Shown here: piece by piece, positions 47,033 through 56,194 of the stretch
Numbering within the stretch: the stretch's first letter is position 1
How the letters are laid out: every line of letters starts with the position of its first letter
Assembly: GCF_014640675.1 (NCBI RefSeq)
Contig: NZ_BMHK01000003.1
Location: 124,001-188,000, forward strand
Direction of reading: 5' to 3'
Length of the DNA: 64,000 bases
DNA from: Novosphingobium endophyticum
GTDB lineage: Bacteria; Pseudomonadota; Alphaproteobacteria; Sphingomonadales; Sphingomonadaceae
Translations under genes and position numbers: made by a program
Notes under the pieces: model-generated
The model's database searches: none
What the model was told of the DNA's origin: nothing
Seen by the model: the letters and a program-made list of their open reading frames with translations, nothing else

Positions 47033-47932
47033 ATGCCGAATCCGCACGATCCCGCCCTGCTCTCCAAGGCCGAAACCCTCGTCGACGCGCTGCCCTATCT
47101 GCAGCGCTACGCCGGGCGAACTTTCGTGGTGAAGTACGGTGGGCACGCCATGGGCGATCCCGAGCTGGCGCACGACTTCGCGGAGGACGTCGTGCTGCTC
47201 AAGGCCGTGGGCATCAATCCGGTGGTGGTGCACGGCGGCGGGCCGCAGATCGGTGCCATGCTCAAGAAGATCGGGGTCGAGAGCAGCTTCATCGACGGGC
47301 TGCGCGTTACCGACAAGGCGACGGCGGAAGTGGCCGAAATGGTCCTTTCGGGCACGATCAACAAGGAGATCGTCGGCTGGATCGCGAAGGCAGGCGGCAA
47401 GGCCATGGGTATTTCCGGCAAGGACGGCGGCCTCGTCACCGCCCGCAAGGTCGAGCGCACCAGCAAGGACCCGGACAGCAATATCGAACGGGTCGTCGAT
47501 CTCGGCTTCGTCGGCGAACCCGACAGCATCGATACGCGAGTGATCGAATCCATCTCGGCCGCCGGCATGATTCCGGTCATCGCCCCGATCGGCCCCGGTC
47601 CCAACGGTGAGACCTACAATATCAACGCAGACACCATGGCCGGCGCCATCGCCGCCGCAATCGGCGCGGCGCGGTTGTTTTTGCTGACCGACGTTCACGG
47701 CGTGCTCGACAAGCAGGGCGAATTGTTGACGGACCTCCGGCCCGCCGATATCACCCGCCTCCAGCAGGACGGGACGATTTCCGGCGGAATGATCCCCAAG
47801 CTGGAAACCTGCGTCCATGCCGTCGAAGCCGGATGCGAAGCCGCCGTCGTGCTTGACGGACGGGTACCGCATGCCATGTTGCTGGAAATGTTCACGCAGG
47901 AAGGTGCCGGCACGCTGATCCGTGCGGGCTAG
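47033..47932 (+). CDS. argB: Acetylglutamate kinase
   Basis: A 299-residue amino-acid kinase. It has [43 protein letters not shown] and TDVHGVLDK, then [13 protein letters not shown]. It phosphorylates N-acetylglutamate in arginine synthesis. The long N-terminal form seen in arginine-inhibited enzymes is present in part. The start at 47033 agrees with homology ([20 protein letters not shown]). The next gene starts 49 nt downstream. Confidence 0.96.
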   Translation: MPNPHDPALLSKAETLVDALPYLQRYAGRTFVVKYGGHAMGDPELAHDFAEDVVLLKAVGINPVVVHGGGPQIGAMLKKIGVESSFIDGLRVTDKATAEVAEMVLSGTINKEIVGWIAKAGGKAMGISGKDGGLVTARKVERTSKDPDSNIERVVDLGFVGEPDSIDTRVIESISAAGMIPVIAPIGPGPNGETYNINADTMAGAIAAAIGAARLFLLTDVHGVLDKQGELLTDLRPADITRLQQDGTISGGMIPKLETCVHAVEAGCEAAVVLDGRVPHAMLLEMFTQEGAGTLIRAG

Positions 47933-47981
47933 GCATTTTTTGCGAGGGGGGACACACGATCTGAAAGGCATCCCACAGACC

Positions 47982-48536
47982 ATGCGATTCAAAGCCGCAC
48001 TTGCCGCCGTCGTTCCGGCAATCGCGCTGCTGCTTTCCGCCTGCGACCGCGAGCAGCCGGTGGCCGAGCCCTCGGCCGTGGTGAGCGGCGAGGCAACCGA
48101 AGTGGCGACCGTTGCGGAAGTTCCCTCGGCAGATGCATCGGGCACGGCGAGTTCGGCGCTCGCCGCCAACCTCGACATGGCGGCCCTGAAGGAGCGCCGC
48201 GACCCCGAGCGGCTGCTGCGTTTCTACACCAACGCGATCCGCATCGGCAACTGGAAGGATGCCGCCAGGGCCTGGAGCCTCGATGCGCAGATGACAGCCG
48301 AAAGGCTTGAGCAGGAATTCGGCGGCCATGGCGGCCCCAAGGTCTCGGTCGGCAAGGGCGATACCTCGGGCGCGGCGGGCTCTGTCTACTATGAGGCGCC
48401 GATCGTCATCGATTTCGCGGACGGAAGACCCTCGCGCCGGGGCACGATCGTCCTCCGCCGCGCGAACAACGTGCCGGGGGCCAGCGAAGAGCAGCTCAAC
48501 TGGCGCATCGCACGGACATCCACGCTGCCGCAGTAA
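47982..48536 (+). CDS. Lipoprotein, function unknown
   Basis: A 184-residue secreted lipoprotein with signal peptide and lipobox LLSAC at residue about 21. After an Ala/Glu/Val-rich linker comes a small domain (RLLRFYTNAIRIGNWKDAARAW, then VYYEAPIVIDFADG and GTIVLRRANN) resembling NTF2/cystatin-like lipoprotein domains, but no family is certain. It may share the argB transcript. Confidence 0.75.
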   Translation: MRFKAALAAVVPAIALLLSACDREQPVAEPSAVVSGEATEVATVAEVPSADASGTASSALAANLDMAALKERRDPERLLRFYTNAIRIGNWKDAARAWSLDAQMTAERLEQEFGGHGGPKVSVGKGDTSGAAGSVYYEAPIVIDFADGRPSRRGTIVLRRANNVPGASEEQLNWRIARTSTLPQ

Positions 48537-48659
48537 AATCTTCGTCGATGCGTGTCGGCCGGCGGTGGATAGCGCCCTTGCCCGGGCGGTCGCTGCTCGG
48601 CTATCAGCGCGGCGAGGCGCCTCCCGGGCGCCGGTCCAGACATCAAAGGGAGCGGGCGT

Positions 48660-48953
48660 TTGCTGTTCTTTACCCTCTACCAGATCATTGATTACCTGGT
48701 GAACATCATCGTGTTCATCGTGATCATCCAGTTCGTGCTCAGCCTGCTTATCGCCTTCAACGTGATCAACACGCACAACCAGTTCGTGGCGGCGGTCTAT
48801 CAGGCGCTGAACGCCATACTCGAACCGCTGTTGCGACCGATACGGCGGTTCATGCCCAGTACCGGCGCAATCGACTTTTCGCCGATGGTGCTGATCATCG
48901 GCCTGACGGTCCTCCAGATCATCCTCGGTAACCTGGCCCGGGCCTACGCCTGA
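48660..48953 (+). CDS. YggT-family membrane protein
   Basis: A 97-residue protein with two hydrophobic segments separated by the YggT signature ([18 protein letters not shown]...IDFSPMV). The start is TTG at 48660, preceded by GGGAG about 7 nt upstream. YggT proteins have been linked to osmotic response and division-site proteins in various bacteria. The stop overlaps the folD start (TGATG), indicating co-translation. Confidence 0.92.
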   Translation: MLFFTLYQIIDYLVNIIVFIVIIQFVLSLLIAFNVINTHNQFVAAVYQALNAILEPLLRPIRRFMPSTGAIDFSPMVLIIGLTVLQIILGNLARAYA

Positions 48954-49849
48954 TGGGCGACGCGGCGATTATCGACGGCAAGGCCTTTGCCGAAGACCTC
49001 CGTGCGCGCATCGCCGATCTGGCCGCGCGGTTCGAAGAGACGGCGGGCCGCAAGGCGGGCCTTGCGGTCGTACTCGTCGGCGAGGATCCGGCCAGCCAGG
49101 TCTATGTGCGCAACAAGGGCAGGCAGACGGTCGCCTGCGGCATGGAGAGCTTCGAACACAAGCTGCCCGCCGAAACGAGCGAGGCGGACCTGCTGGCGCT
49201 GGTCGAACGGCTCAATTCCGATCCGGCGGTCGATGGCATTCTCGTCCAGCTGCCGCTGCCTGCGCACATCAATGAGCAGAAAGTCATCGCCACGATCAAC
49301 CCGGACAAGGACGTGGACGGTTTCCACGTCGTCAACGTCGGGCGTCTGGCGACGGGCCTGCCGGGATTCGTGCCCTGCACGCCGCTCGGCTGCGTGATGC
49401 TGCTCAAGGATCGCTTGGGCTCGCTTTCCGGTCTCGACGCCGTGGTCATTGGCCGCTCGAACATCGTCGGCAAGCCGATGGCGCAGCTCCTCACCGCCGA
49501 AAGCTGCACCGTCACGATCGCGCATAGCCGCACGAAGAACCTGCCCGAAGTCGTGCGCCGCGCGGACATCGTCGTAGCCGCCGTGGGCCGCCCGGAAATG
49601 GTCAAGGGCGACTGGATCAAGCCCGGCGCGACCGTGATCGACGTCGGCATCAACCGCGTTCCCTCGGCCGAGGAGGGCAAGAGCAAGCTGGTCGGCGATG
49701 TCGATTTCGCTTCCGCCAGCGAAGTGGCGGGCGCGATCACGCCGGTGCCGGGCGGCGTCGGACCGATGACCATCGCCGTGCTGCTGCGCAACACGATCGT
49801 CGCCGCGCACCGCAATGCCGGCATCGCGCTGGCAGAGGACGCGATTTGA
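48953..49849 (+). CDS. folD: Bifunctional methylenetetrahydrofolate dehydrogenase/cyclohydrolase
   Basis: A 298-residue enzyme with [17 protein letters not shown] (catalytic K in the YxxxK motif), [25 protein letters not shown] and the NADP-binding [14 protein letters not shown]. The terminal [13 protein letters not shown] is family-typical. It interconverts methylene-, methenyl- and 10-formyl-THF. The ATG overlaps the YggT stop by one base. Confidence 0.97.
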   Translation: MGDAAIIDGKAFAEDLRARIADLAARFEETAGRKAGLAVVLVGEDPASQVYVRNKGRQTVACGMESFEHKLPAETSEADLLALVERLNSDPAVDGILVQLPLPAHINEQKVIATINPDKDVDGFHVVNVGRLATGLPGFVPCTPLGCVMLLKDRLGSLSGLDAVVIGRSNIVGKPMAQLLTAESCTVTIAHSRTKNLPEVVRRADIVVAAVGRPEMVKGDWIKPGATVIDVGINRVPSAEEGKSKLVGDVDFASASEVAGAITPVPGGVGPMTIAVLLRNTIVAAHRNAGIALAEDAI

Positions 49850-50562
49850 GGCTTGCCGCGCTCGGTCTTGCGCTCATGGCGCTGGCCGGGGCTCTCACCG
49901 TCCCGGCAGAGGCCGAGCCGCGCCGCCGGCCGGGAACGGGAACCGCCAATCCCAGCGCGCTGGTCGCCGCCGAGATCGCCTTCAATCGCCTTGCGCGCGA
50001 AAAGGGGCAGTGGAGCGCGTTCCGCAAGACCATGGCCGATTCCGCGATCATGTTCGTACCCGAACCCGTGCTGGCGAAGGAGTGGCTGCGCGGACGCGAC
50101 GACCCCGCCGAGCCGGTCCAGTGGGAGCCCTACGAAGTCTGGATGAGCTGCGACGGCACGCTCGGGGTCACGCAGGGCGCGTGGACGAAGGCGGGGGTGG
50201 CCGGTTATTTCACCACGATCTGGCAACGTCAGGAAAAGGGCGAATACGGCTGGATCCTCGATCAGGGCGTGGCGCTGAAAGAGCCGCTGGAAAAGCCCCT
50301 GATGCTCTCGGCCTCGGTCGCCGATTGCCCTGGCCGCGGGGCATGGCCGGGATCGCTTCCGCCGCCTGAGCGTGTCGATCGCAAGCGCAATCCGCCCAGA
50401 ACCGCGGGGATGGACGGCAAGGGCTCCTCGGACGACGGCACGCTGGCCTGGGCCTATCATGTCGAGCCGGATTACGCCCGCACGCTCACTGTGTCGCTGC
50501 GCAAGGACGGCGAGATGAAGCCGGTGCTCTCACTGAAGGTCAGCGCGCAGGACGCGAAGTAG
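49846..50562 (+). CDS. Secreted protein of unknown function (NTF2/SnoaL-like)
   Basis: A 238-residue exported protein. The TTG start at 49846 overlaps the folD stop, and a signal peptide ends near VPAEAEP. The mature part resembles NTF2-like folds ([58 protein letters not shown]). Only this general resemblance can be supported. A Pro-rich insert and a C-terminal beta segment follow. Confidence 0.75.
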   Translation: MRLAALGLALMALAGALTVPAEAEPRRRPGTGTANPSALVAAEIAFNRLAREKGQWSAFRKTMADSAIMFVPEPVLAKEWLRGRDDPAEPVQWEPYEVWMSCDGTLGVTQGAWTKAGVAGYFTTIWQRQEKGEYGWILDQGVALKEPLEKPLMLSASVADCPGRGAWPGSLPPPERVDRKRNPPRTAGMDGKGSSDDGTLAWAYHVEPDYARTLTVSLRKDGEMKPVLSLKVSAQDAK

Positions 50563-50566
50563 CGCG

Positions 50567-51232
50567 ATGCTGGAGCTGTTCATGTCGGCCTTCGTGTCGC
50601 TGTTCGTGGTCATCGACCCGCCCGGCTGCGCGCCGATCTATGCCGGTCTCTCGGCCGATGCCTCGCGCCGTCAGGCGGTCGCCATGGCCGCGCGCGCCTG
50701 CGCCGTCGCGGCCATCATTCTCATTGTCTTCGCGCTCTTCGGCGAGGATCTGCTCGGCGCGCTCCATATCGAGCTCAACGCCTTTCGCATCGCCGGCGGC
50801 ATCATGCTGTTCATGATCGCCATCGACATGGTCTTCGAAAAGCGCACCCGGCGCCGCGAGGAACGGGCCGAGAAGATCCGGGCGCAGCACGCCGAAACGC
50901 CGGAAGTCGAGGACGTGTCAATCTTTCCCATGGCGATGCCGATGCTCGCCGGCCCCGGCTCGATCGCGACGATCATGCTGCTCACCTCGCGCGCCCACGG
51001 CTTTGAACAGACGCTTGCGGTGCTGGCGGCGATGATCCTCGTGCTGCTGCTGAGCTTCGCCGCGCTTGCCGCCGCGGGTCCGCTCATGCGCGTGCTGGGA
51101 GACAAGGTCGAGGCCGTGATCACGCGCCTGTTGGGGGTCCTGCTGGCGGCACTGGCCGCGCAATACGTTATCGACGGGGTGAAGGCGGTGCTGCTGGTGC
51201 CGGCGATCGCCACGGGAACTATTGCAGGGTAA
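50567..51232 (+). CDS. MarC-family membrane protein
   Basis: A 221-residue integral membrane protein with six predicted helices. It has the MarC/UPF0056 features FVSLFVVIDPPGCAPIYAGL, FRIAGGIMLFMIAIDM and PMLAGPGSIATIML. The once-supposed role in multidrug resistance is disputed, and the function is unknown. The ATG lies 4 nt after the preceding stop. The 3' end overlaps the LON-domain gene on the other strand by 14 nt. Confidence 0.92.
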   Translation: MLELFMSAFVSLFVVIDPPGCAPIYAGLSADASRRQAVAMAARACAVAAIILIVFALFGEDLLGALHIELNAFRIAGGIMLFMIAIDMVFEKRTRRREERAEKIRAQHAETPEVEDVSIFPMAMPMLAGPGSIATIMLLTSRAHGFEQTLAVLAAMILVLLLSFAALAAAGPLMRVLGDKVEAVITRLLGVLLAALAAQYVIDGVKAVLLVPAIATGTIAG

Positions 51233-51830
51233 CGCCTTCCTCGTCGCCCTCGCCGTGGCGGCCGAAGAACTGCATCAGCTGGACGAGCAGTTCGCACCGC
51301 ACCGCAAGGCCCGACGCCTCGAGAAGCGCCTGCTTCGCGGCCGGATCGAACGGCGCGATCTGCGACACGCCGTTGATCAGCGAGAGATCATCGAGCCGCG
51401 AAACCTGCTCCCAGTCCACCGCATAGCCCTGCGCTTCGGCAAAGCGGCGCGCCTCGCGCTCGAAGCTGGCCCGCTCGACCGGCGAGAGCACTTCGCCGGC
51501 ATCTTCCGCGATCAGCTCGGCCTCGACCTGCCGGAACGGCGTCGCCACATTGAGTTCGCGCAGGATACGAAAGCGCGACTCTCCTTCGAGGATGATGTTG
51601 AACCGCCCGTCCTCCAGCGCCTCCACATCGCCGATCCGGCCGAGACAGCCGATCGAGAAAAGCGGCGCGCCTTCTTCCGGGCGCTGCGGCTGGACCATGC
51701 CGATCAGGCGGTCCCGCGCCAGCGCATCGCTCACCATCGCCCGGTAGCGCGGCTCGAAGATGTGCAGCGGCAGTTGCAGCCCCGGATAGAGCACCGCGCC
51801 GGGCAGAGGGAAGATGGTGATGCGCGTCAC
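51219..51830 (-). CDS. LON substrate-binding-domain protein
   Basis: A 203-residue stand-alone N-terminal domain of the Lon protease type (IFPLPGAVLYPGLQLPLHIF, FEPRYRAMVSDAL, FNIILEGESRFRI). The protease domain is absent. Function is unknown; such proteins may bind substrates or peptidases. The GTG start at 51830 lies 6 nt after the thioredoxin-like gene, forming a two-gene unit. Confidence 0.92.
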   Translation of the reverse strand: MTRITIFPLPGAVLYPGLQLPLHIFEPRYRAMVSDALARDRLIGMVQPQRPEEGAPLFSIGCLGRIGDVEALEDGRFNIILEGESRFRILRELNVATPFRQVEAELIAEDAGEVLSPVERASFEREARRFAEAQGYAVDWEQVSRLDDLSLINGVSQIAPFDPAAKQALLEASGLAVRCELLVQLMQFFGRHGEGDEEGVTLQ

Positions 51831-51836
51831 ACAGCG

Positions 51837-52748
51837 TCAGCCGAACAGGATCGTCGACAGCCTGCGCCGGATGGCCGAAACCCAAGGGTCCTCCAGTCCG
51901 ACCGCCTCGAATATCTGCAGCAGCTTGGCCCGTGCCGCGCCCTCGTTCCACTCCTTGTCCGCCTGGATCATGGCGAGCAGAGTATCGGCGGCGGCATCGC
52001 GCTCGCCCGCCGCGAAGGCGGCATTGGCGAAGGCAAGCTGCGCCTCCATGTCCGCGGGATTCGCGGCGGCAGCGGCGCGCAGCGCGGCCAGCTCGCTATC
52101 GTCGGGCTTGTCCCTGGCGAGTTGCAGGGCCGCGCGGGCGCGTTCGATCTGCGCATCTCCCGCCAGCTCCTGTGGAAGACCGCCAAGCACCTGCTCGGCT
52201 TCATCGAGACGCTCCGCCGAGACGAGGCTGCGGATCATCCCGGAAAGGGCCTCGGCATTGTCGGGCGCCATCTCGGCGATCTGCATGAAGATGCTCGCGG
52301 CGCGCTCCGCATCGCCCCCGGCAAGCGCTTCCTCGCCCATCGCGAGCAGCGGCGCCAGATCCGCTTCCGGCTCGGTGCCCGCCGGCTGCACCGGCAGCTT
52401 CGCCAGAAGCTGGTCGAGCATTGTCTTGAGCTGCGATTCGGTGCGCGCGCTGGTCAGGTCGGCAACCGGTTGCCCCTGGAAGATCGCATAGACCGTGGGG
52501 ATCGAGCGCACCTGGAACTGCGAGGCGATGAACTGCTCTTCGTCGACGTTGATCTTCGCGAGAATCACACCCTTTTCCGCATAGTCCGCGGCGACTTTCT
52601 CGAGCACCGGCGTAAGTGCCTTGCAGGGCCCGCACCATTCGGCCCAGAAATCGAGAATCACCAACTGCGACATCGAGGGTTCGGCAACGGTCTGGCGGAA
52701 CCGGTCGACTGCCTTCTGTTCGTCGATGTTGAGACCCATGCTGGCCAA
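51837..52748 (-). CDS. YbbN/CnoX-like thioredoxin with TPR region
   Basis: A 303-residue protein. Residues about 10-120 are a thioredoxin fold with C39-G-P-C42 in DFWAEWCGPCK and the cis-proline IPTVYAIF. The remainder is helical and TPR-like (AERAASIFMQIAEMAPDNAE). CnoX in E. coli is a redox-regulated chaperedoxin working with GroEL. The full CGPC motif suggests active oxidoreductase chemistry, whereas E. coli CnoX has SxxC. TTG 52748 with GGGAG upstream is preferred; ATG 52739 is the alternative. Confidence 0.9.
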   Translation of the reverse strand: MASMGLNIDEQKAVDRFRQTVAEPSMSQLVILDFWAEWCGPCKALTPVLEKVAADYAEKGVILAKINVDEEQFIASQFQVRSIPTVYAIFQGQPVADLTSARTESQLKTMLDQLLAKLPVQPAGTEPEADLAPLLAMGEEALAGGDAERAASIFMQIAEMAPDNAEALSGMIRSLVSAERLDEAEQVLGGLPQELAGDAQIERARAALQLARDKPDDSELAALRAAAAANPADMEAQLAFANAAFAAGERDAAADTLLAMIQADKEWNEGAARAKLLQIFEAVGLEDPWVSAIRRRLSTILFG

Positions 52749-52881
52749 GATGCTTGCTCCCGAAAGTTGTCCGTAGCGGCATAGATCGGGATTTTTCGTG
52801 CGTTTGTGAAGGGTCTATACCGGCAAATACCGGTTTCCCGCCGGTTTGGCCGGAGCGCCCCAAAAACTTGTGATTTCCCTC

Positions 52882-52908
52882 TTGCAGCCCTTCCGAAGCA
52901 CTGCTAGT
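52882..52908 (+). promoter_or_regulatory. Probable tRNA-Gly promoter
   Basis: TTGCAG (52882-52887), 15 nt, then GCTAGT (52903-52908), placed 55 nt before the tRNA. The layout matches the one ahead of tRNA-Ala at 12423-12449. Confidence 0.4.
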
Positions 52909-52963
52909 GGCGCGCCTCCACCCCGGAGCCTGCCCGCAGACGCGACAGGCTTCGAACGCCAGA

Positions 52964-53038
52964 GCGGGCGTAGCTCAGGGGTAGAGCACAACCTTGCCAA
53001 GGTTGGGGTCGAGGGTTCGAATCCCTTCGCCCGCTCCA
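52964..53038 (+). tRNA. tRNA-Gly, anticodon GCC
   Basis: A 75-nt cloverleaf. Acceptor GCGGGCG pairs with CGCCCGC, the D arm is GCUC...GAGC, the anticodon loop UUGCCAA gives GCC, the T loop has UUCGAAU, and CCA is encoded. Its 3' end is followed directly by 0.6 kb without a gene and then the cobalt/B12 module. tRNA 3' ends are frequent integration sites for mobile DNA. Confidence 0.97.
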
Positions 53039-53626
53039 GATTTTCCTCAAAAATCAATGAGAGGTTCGCCCTTCGGGCGAGGCGGTGTTGCGCCTTCATT
53101 CTGTGTCGCCACCGTGTCGCCACGGGGATTCACCGTTCTCCCATCCCGAGACGGAGTCGCAGAACTCGGACTCGAACAGATGGTGGCTGGCCATCGCCGG
53201 AAAGCGGGCGTTGACCAGCCGGGCTTGGGGCTGGAGCGGATAGGCGCGGACGATGATGGCCTTGCCATACTACAGCTTCGTGTGCGCCGCCTTCCGATTG
53301 GTCTGCTTGCCGGCGATCATGGCCCAGCCCTCACTTTGAACTGAAACGCTTGGCCAGGCTGGAACACCCGCGGCACGAAAGTCCCGCGCCTGCCGGTCCG
53401 GGCATCGCGCTGGCGGTCGGCCTGCCAAGCCCGCACCGGGTCAGTCCTCGGCGGAAATCAACACACCGGCAGTTACTACAAGTCTCCGGGTGCGCCCGTT
53501 GAAAACATGGGTCTGATTCTGACCGTTGCTCCACCCGTAGGTAGAGCTGGTGGCCCGGTGAGTGGATCACCGCAACTGTGCACCATGAGCTCTTGGCATT
53601 TCCGCACACTTCGATTAGGCGGAGCC
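53039..53626. other. Region downstream of tRNA-Gly with no intact gene
   Basis: About 590 bases. Early on, the tandem GTGTCGCCACCGTGTCGCCA occurs at 53103-53122. No frame has a proper start, ribosome site and family signature. It may be the eroded end of an integrated element (for example an integrase remnant next to the tRNA). I can neither identify a transposase nor find a second copy of the tRNA end in the window. Confidence 0.45.
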
Positions 53627-53654
53627 GCAACGGTCGGGCTAGCCCGACCGTTGC
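53627..53654. repeat. 28-nt perfect palindrome abutting the first riboswitch
   Basis: Each half is 14 nt (left half GCAACGGTCGGGCT) and the two are exactly complementary with no loop, centred at 53640/53641. It ends where the riboswitch-homologous sequence begins. There is no U tract. It could be an operator for a dimeric regulator, an upstream terminator-like structure, or a recombination site. The second riboswitch lacks it. Confidence 0.7.
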
Positions 53655-53868
53655 TGATCGCGCCGGTGCCCCGCAAGGGCTTAATCGGGAATGCGGTGCG
53701 GGAGCTTGCTCCCAAATCCGCGGCTGTCCCTGCAACTGTAAGCGGATAGCGCGATGTACATCGCTCCTCTTCGAAGGGGCAGCCACTGGGCCGGACGCTA
53801 AATCATGCGAGGTCTGGGAAGGCGTGCATCAAGCTGTGACCCGCGAGCCAGGAGACCTGCCGGCGTCT
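53655..53868 (+). promoter_or_regulatory. Cobalamin riboswitch 1 (before the TonB-dependent receptor)
   Basis: The B12-aptamer hallmarks appear in order: GCCCCGCAAGGGC, GGGAATGCGGTGCGGGAG, the core CCCTGCAACTGTAAGCGGA, GCAGCCACTGG, CTGGGAAGGCGTGCA, and the B12 box AGCCAGGAGACCTGCC (53846-53861). Cobalamin riboswitches turn off B12 uptake or synthesis genes when coenzyme B12 is plentiful. The receptor start is about 180 nt downstream, so transcription attenuation or a long leader is implied. It shares long identical blocks with riboswitch 2. Confidence 0.95.
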
Positions 53869-54050
53869 GGTCGCTCTTGCCTTGGTCCAGGGGATGGCCG
53901 CGGCACGGTGAACTCCGTCTGAGCGACGAACGAGCGGCTGGGGCCGCATCGGAGACGTGCGTCGGTCGCCCATGGCGTCCGGCCGCCGCGCGTGTCGCCC
54001 GTTCGCGCGGGTTTGCCCCGGCCACGTCGCAAGACGCCGGGGTACTATTC

Positions 54051-56192
54051 GTGATCAAGACCATCCTTACCAGCAGTGCGCTTGCCGCACTTGTTTTGCC
54101 GACTCTCGGCTATGCCGAAGATGCGTCCGAGGCAGCCGACAGGTCCGATATCCTGGTGCTCGGCACCCGCACCGATGAGGCCGAAGTGCCCACGCAAACA
54201 GGTAGCCGCCTCGGCCTCACCATTCTGGAGACGCCCGCCAGTGTCGAAACCCTTGCCGGTGACGTAATCCGTGCGCGCGGCGACCTCTCGATCGTCGATG
54301 CCGTCACACGGGCAACGGGTATCAGTTCTGTCGCCAATCCCGGCAACGGCGGCACCGGCCTTGCCGCACGAGGCTTCAGCGGACAGGGCTCCGTGATGCA
54401 GCTTTATGACGGTGTGCGCCTATATCCGGGCGCAGGCACCGTCACCTTCCCAACCGATCCCTGGACGGTGGAGCGTATCGAAGTGCTGCGCGGCCCGGCC
54501 TCGGTACTCTATGGTCAGGGTGCGATCGGCGGCGCGGTCAACGTCATTTCCAAGAAGCCGAACAGCGACCGCACCGAGTTCGAGGCGGAAGCGGGATATG
54601 GTTCGCAGAACAGCTGGCGCATCGCGGCAGGTCTGGGCGGCCCGGTGAACGAACTGATCGCCTACCGCTTGGATATCAGCCGCACACAATCGGATGGCTG
54701 GGTCGATCGCGGAAACTCGGAAGGGATGGCGATCTCAAGTTCCGTACAACTGCGCCCCACCGATACGCTGACCCTGACGTTATCAAACGATTACAGCGAC
54801 CAGAAGCCGATGCGCTATTTCGGAACGCCGCTAATCGACGGCGAGCTGGACGAACGCAACAAGCGCCGGAACTACAATGTCACCGACGCGCTGATGCGCT
54901 TCAAGGACAACCGGACGACCCTCCGGGCGGAGTGGGCGCCGAGCGATTCCGTCCGTGTTCGCGGCACCGCCTACCGCCTGACCACGCATCGCAAGTGGCG
55001 CAATCTGGAGAGCTATTTCTGGAATGGCGCCACGGGGAAGATCGACCGGTTCGATTTTTTCGGAATCGATCACGATCAGACGCAGATCGGCGCGCAGACC
55101 GATGTGACACTCCGCAGCTACTGGGGCGGTGTGAAGAACGAATTGCTGGTCGGCTTCGACGTCAACGGCATCAAGTTCAGGCATTCGAACGACTTCGATT
55201 CCGATCCGCCGCCGCCCGGTTTCTCAGAGCCGGTCGATCCCTACAGCTTCGGTCCGGGCCTCTATTACAATACGTTCGGCGTGCGCCCCCAATATCGCAC
55301 CCAGACCCGTCAATATTCGCTCTTTGCCGAGGATCGCCTGACGATCAGCGATCAATTGTCGGTATCCGCTGGGATCAATTTCGATCATGCCAATGTGAAG
55401 CGCTATGTCACGAGCCATGGCGCCGGCGGCTCGACGACCGAGGCGTTGCGGCTCGACAAGACCTTGCACAACGTCACCTGGCGGGTGGGAGCGGTCTACC
55501 AGCCTGCTCCGGCCATCTCGATCTATGGCCAATATGCCACCGCGGTCGATCCGCTGGGCTCCTTGATCACCTTCTCCGTCGGCCAGGCGGCATTCAAGAA
55601 CACCACTGGCGATCAGGTCGAAGCAGGCGTCAAGGCCAGGTTCCTCGGCGGGCGCGGGCTGGCAACCATCGCCGCCTACCGGATCGTCAAAAAGAACCTT
55701 CTCGCGACGGTTCCCGGCAGCCTTCCGCCGAGGCAGGATCAGGTGGGCCAGCGTTCGGCGAAGGGACTGGAGGCGTCGTTGACGCTGGACCTTGCTGGCG
55801 GTTTCGGGATCGAGGCGAACGGCACGGTACTTGACGCGCGATTCGATCAGTTCCTGACCGGAGGCACGTCGTTCAATGGCAAAACGCCGCCCAAGGTGCC
55901 GGAGGCCGCCGCCAATCTGTGGCTACGTTACGACGTGACGGCGCGTTTCCAGACGCGCCTGGGCCTGCGCTATGTCGGCAAGACCTGGTCCGACAACGCC
56001 AACCAGTTCCGGGTGCCCGGCTACGCAGTGGTGGATGGCGGCATCTCGTTCGCGATGACGAAGAATGTCGCGGCCAACCTGCGGGTCTACAATCTGTTCG
56101 ACAAGGCCTACGCGACCACCACCTACAATGACGAACAATGGCTGCTCGGGCGGCCACGCTCGATCGACGTTTCGGTCAGCGCGCGGTTCTGA
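54051..56192 (+). CDS. TonB-dependent outer-membrane receptor under B12 riboswitch control
   Basis: A 713-residue protein: signal peptide ending near LGYAED, a TonB-box-like SDILVLGTR, the plug domain (ETPASVETLAGDVIRARGDL...GLAARGFSGQGS), and a 22-strand-type barrel ending in SIDVSVSARF. The sequence looks more like siderophore receptors (plug motif VERIEVLRGPASVLYGQGAI) than classical BtuB. Riboswitch control and the downstream NiCoT permease point to cobalt, a cobalt chelate or a corrinoid as cargo. Translation begins at GTG 54051; the upstream frame covers the riboswitch and is not coding. Confidence 0.92.
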   Translation: MIKTILTSSALAALVLPTLGYAEDASEAADRSDILVLGTRTDEAEVPTQTGSRLGLTILETPASVETLAGDVIRARGDLSIVDAVTRATGISSVANPGNGGTGLAARGFSGQGSVMQLYDGVRLYPGAGTVTFPTDPWTVERIEVLRGPASVLYGQGAIGGAVNVISKKPNSDRTEFEAEAGYGSQNSWRIAAGLGGPVNELIAYRLDISRTQSDGWVDRGNSEGMAISSSVQLRPTDTLTLTLSNDYSDQKPMRYFGTPLIDGELDERNKRRNYNVTDALMRFKDNRTTLRAEWAPSDSVRVRGTAYRLTTHRKWRNLESYFWNGATGKIDRFDFFGIDHDQTQIGAQTDVTLRSYWGGVKNELLVGFDVNGIKFRHSNDFDSDPPPPGFSEPVDPYSFGPGLYYNTFGVRPQYRTQTRQYSLFAEDRLTISDQLSVSAGINFDHANVKRYVTSHGAGGSTTEALRLDKTLHNVTWRVGAVYQPAPAISIYGQYATAVDPLGSLITFSVGQAAFKNTTGDQVEAGVKARFLGGRGLATIAAYRIVKKNLLATVPGSLPPRQDQVGQRSAKGLEASLTLDLAGGFGIEANGTVLDARFDQFLTGGTSFNGKTPPKVPEAAANLWLRYDVTARFQTRLGLRYVGKTWSDNANQFRVPGYAVVDGGISFAMTKNVAANLRVYNLFDKAYATTTYNDEQWLLGRPRSIDVSVSARF

Positions 56193-56194
56193 CA

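Noticed and set aside
53103..53122. GTGTCGCCACCGTGTCGCCA tandem as a CRISPR-like or att repeat
   Set aside because: Only two short units, no spacer array, and no second copy in the window.
53805..54050. Upstream extension of the receptor reading frame
   Set aside because: It would translate the end of the riboswitch; the signal peptide begins at GTG 54051.
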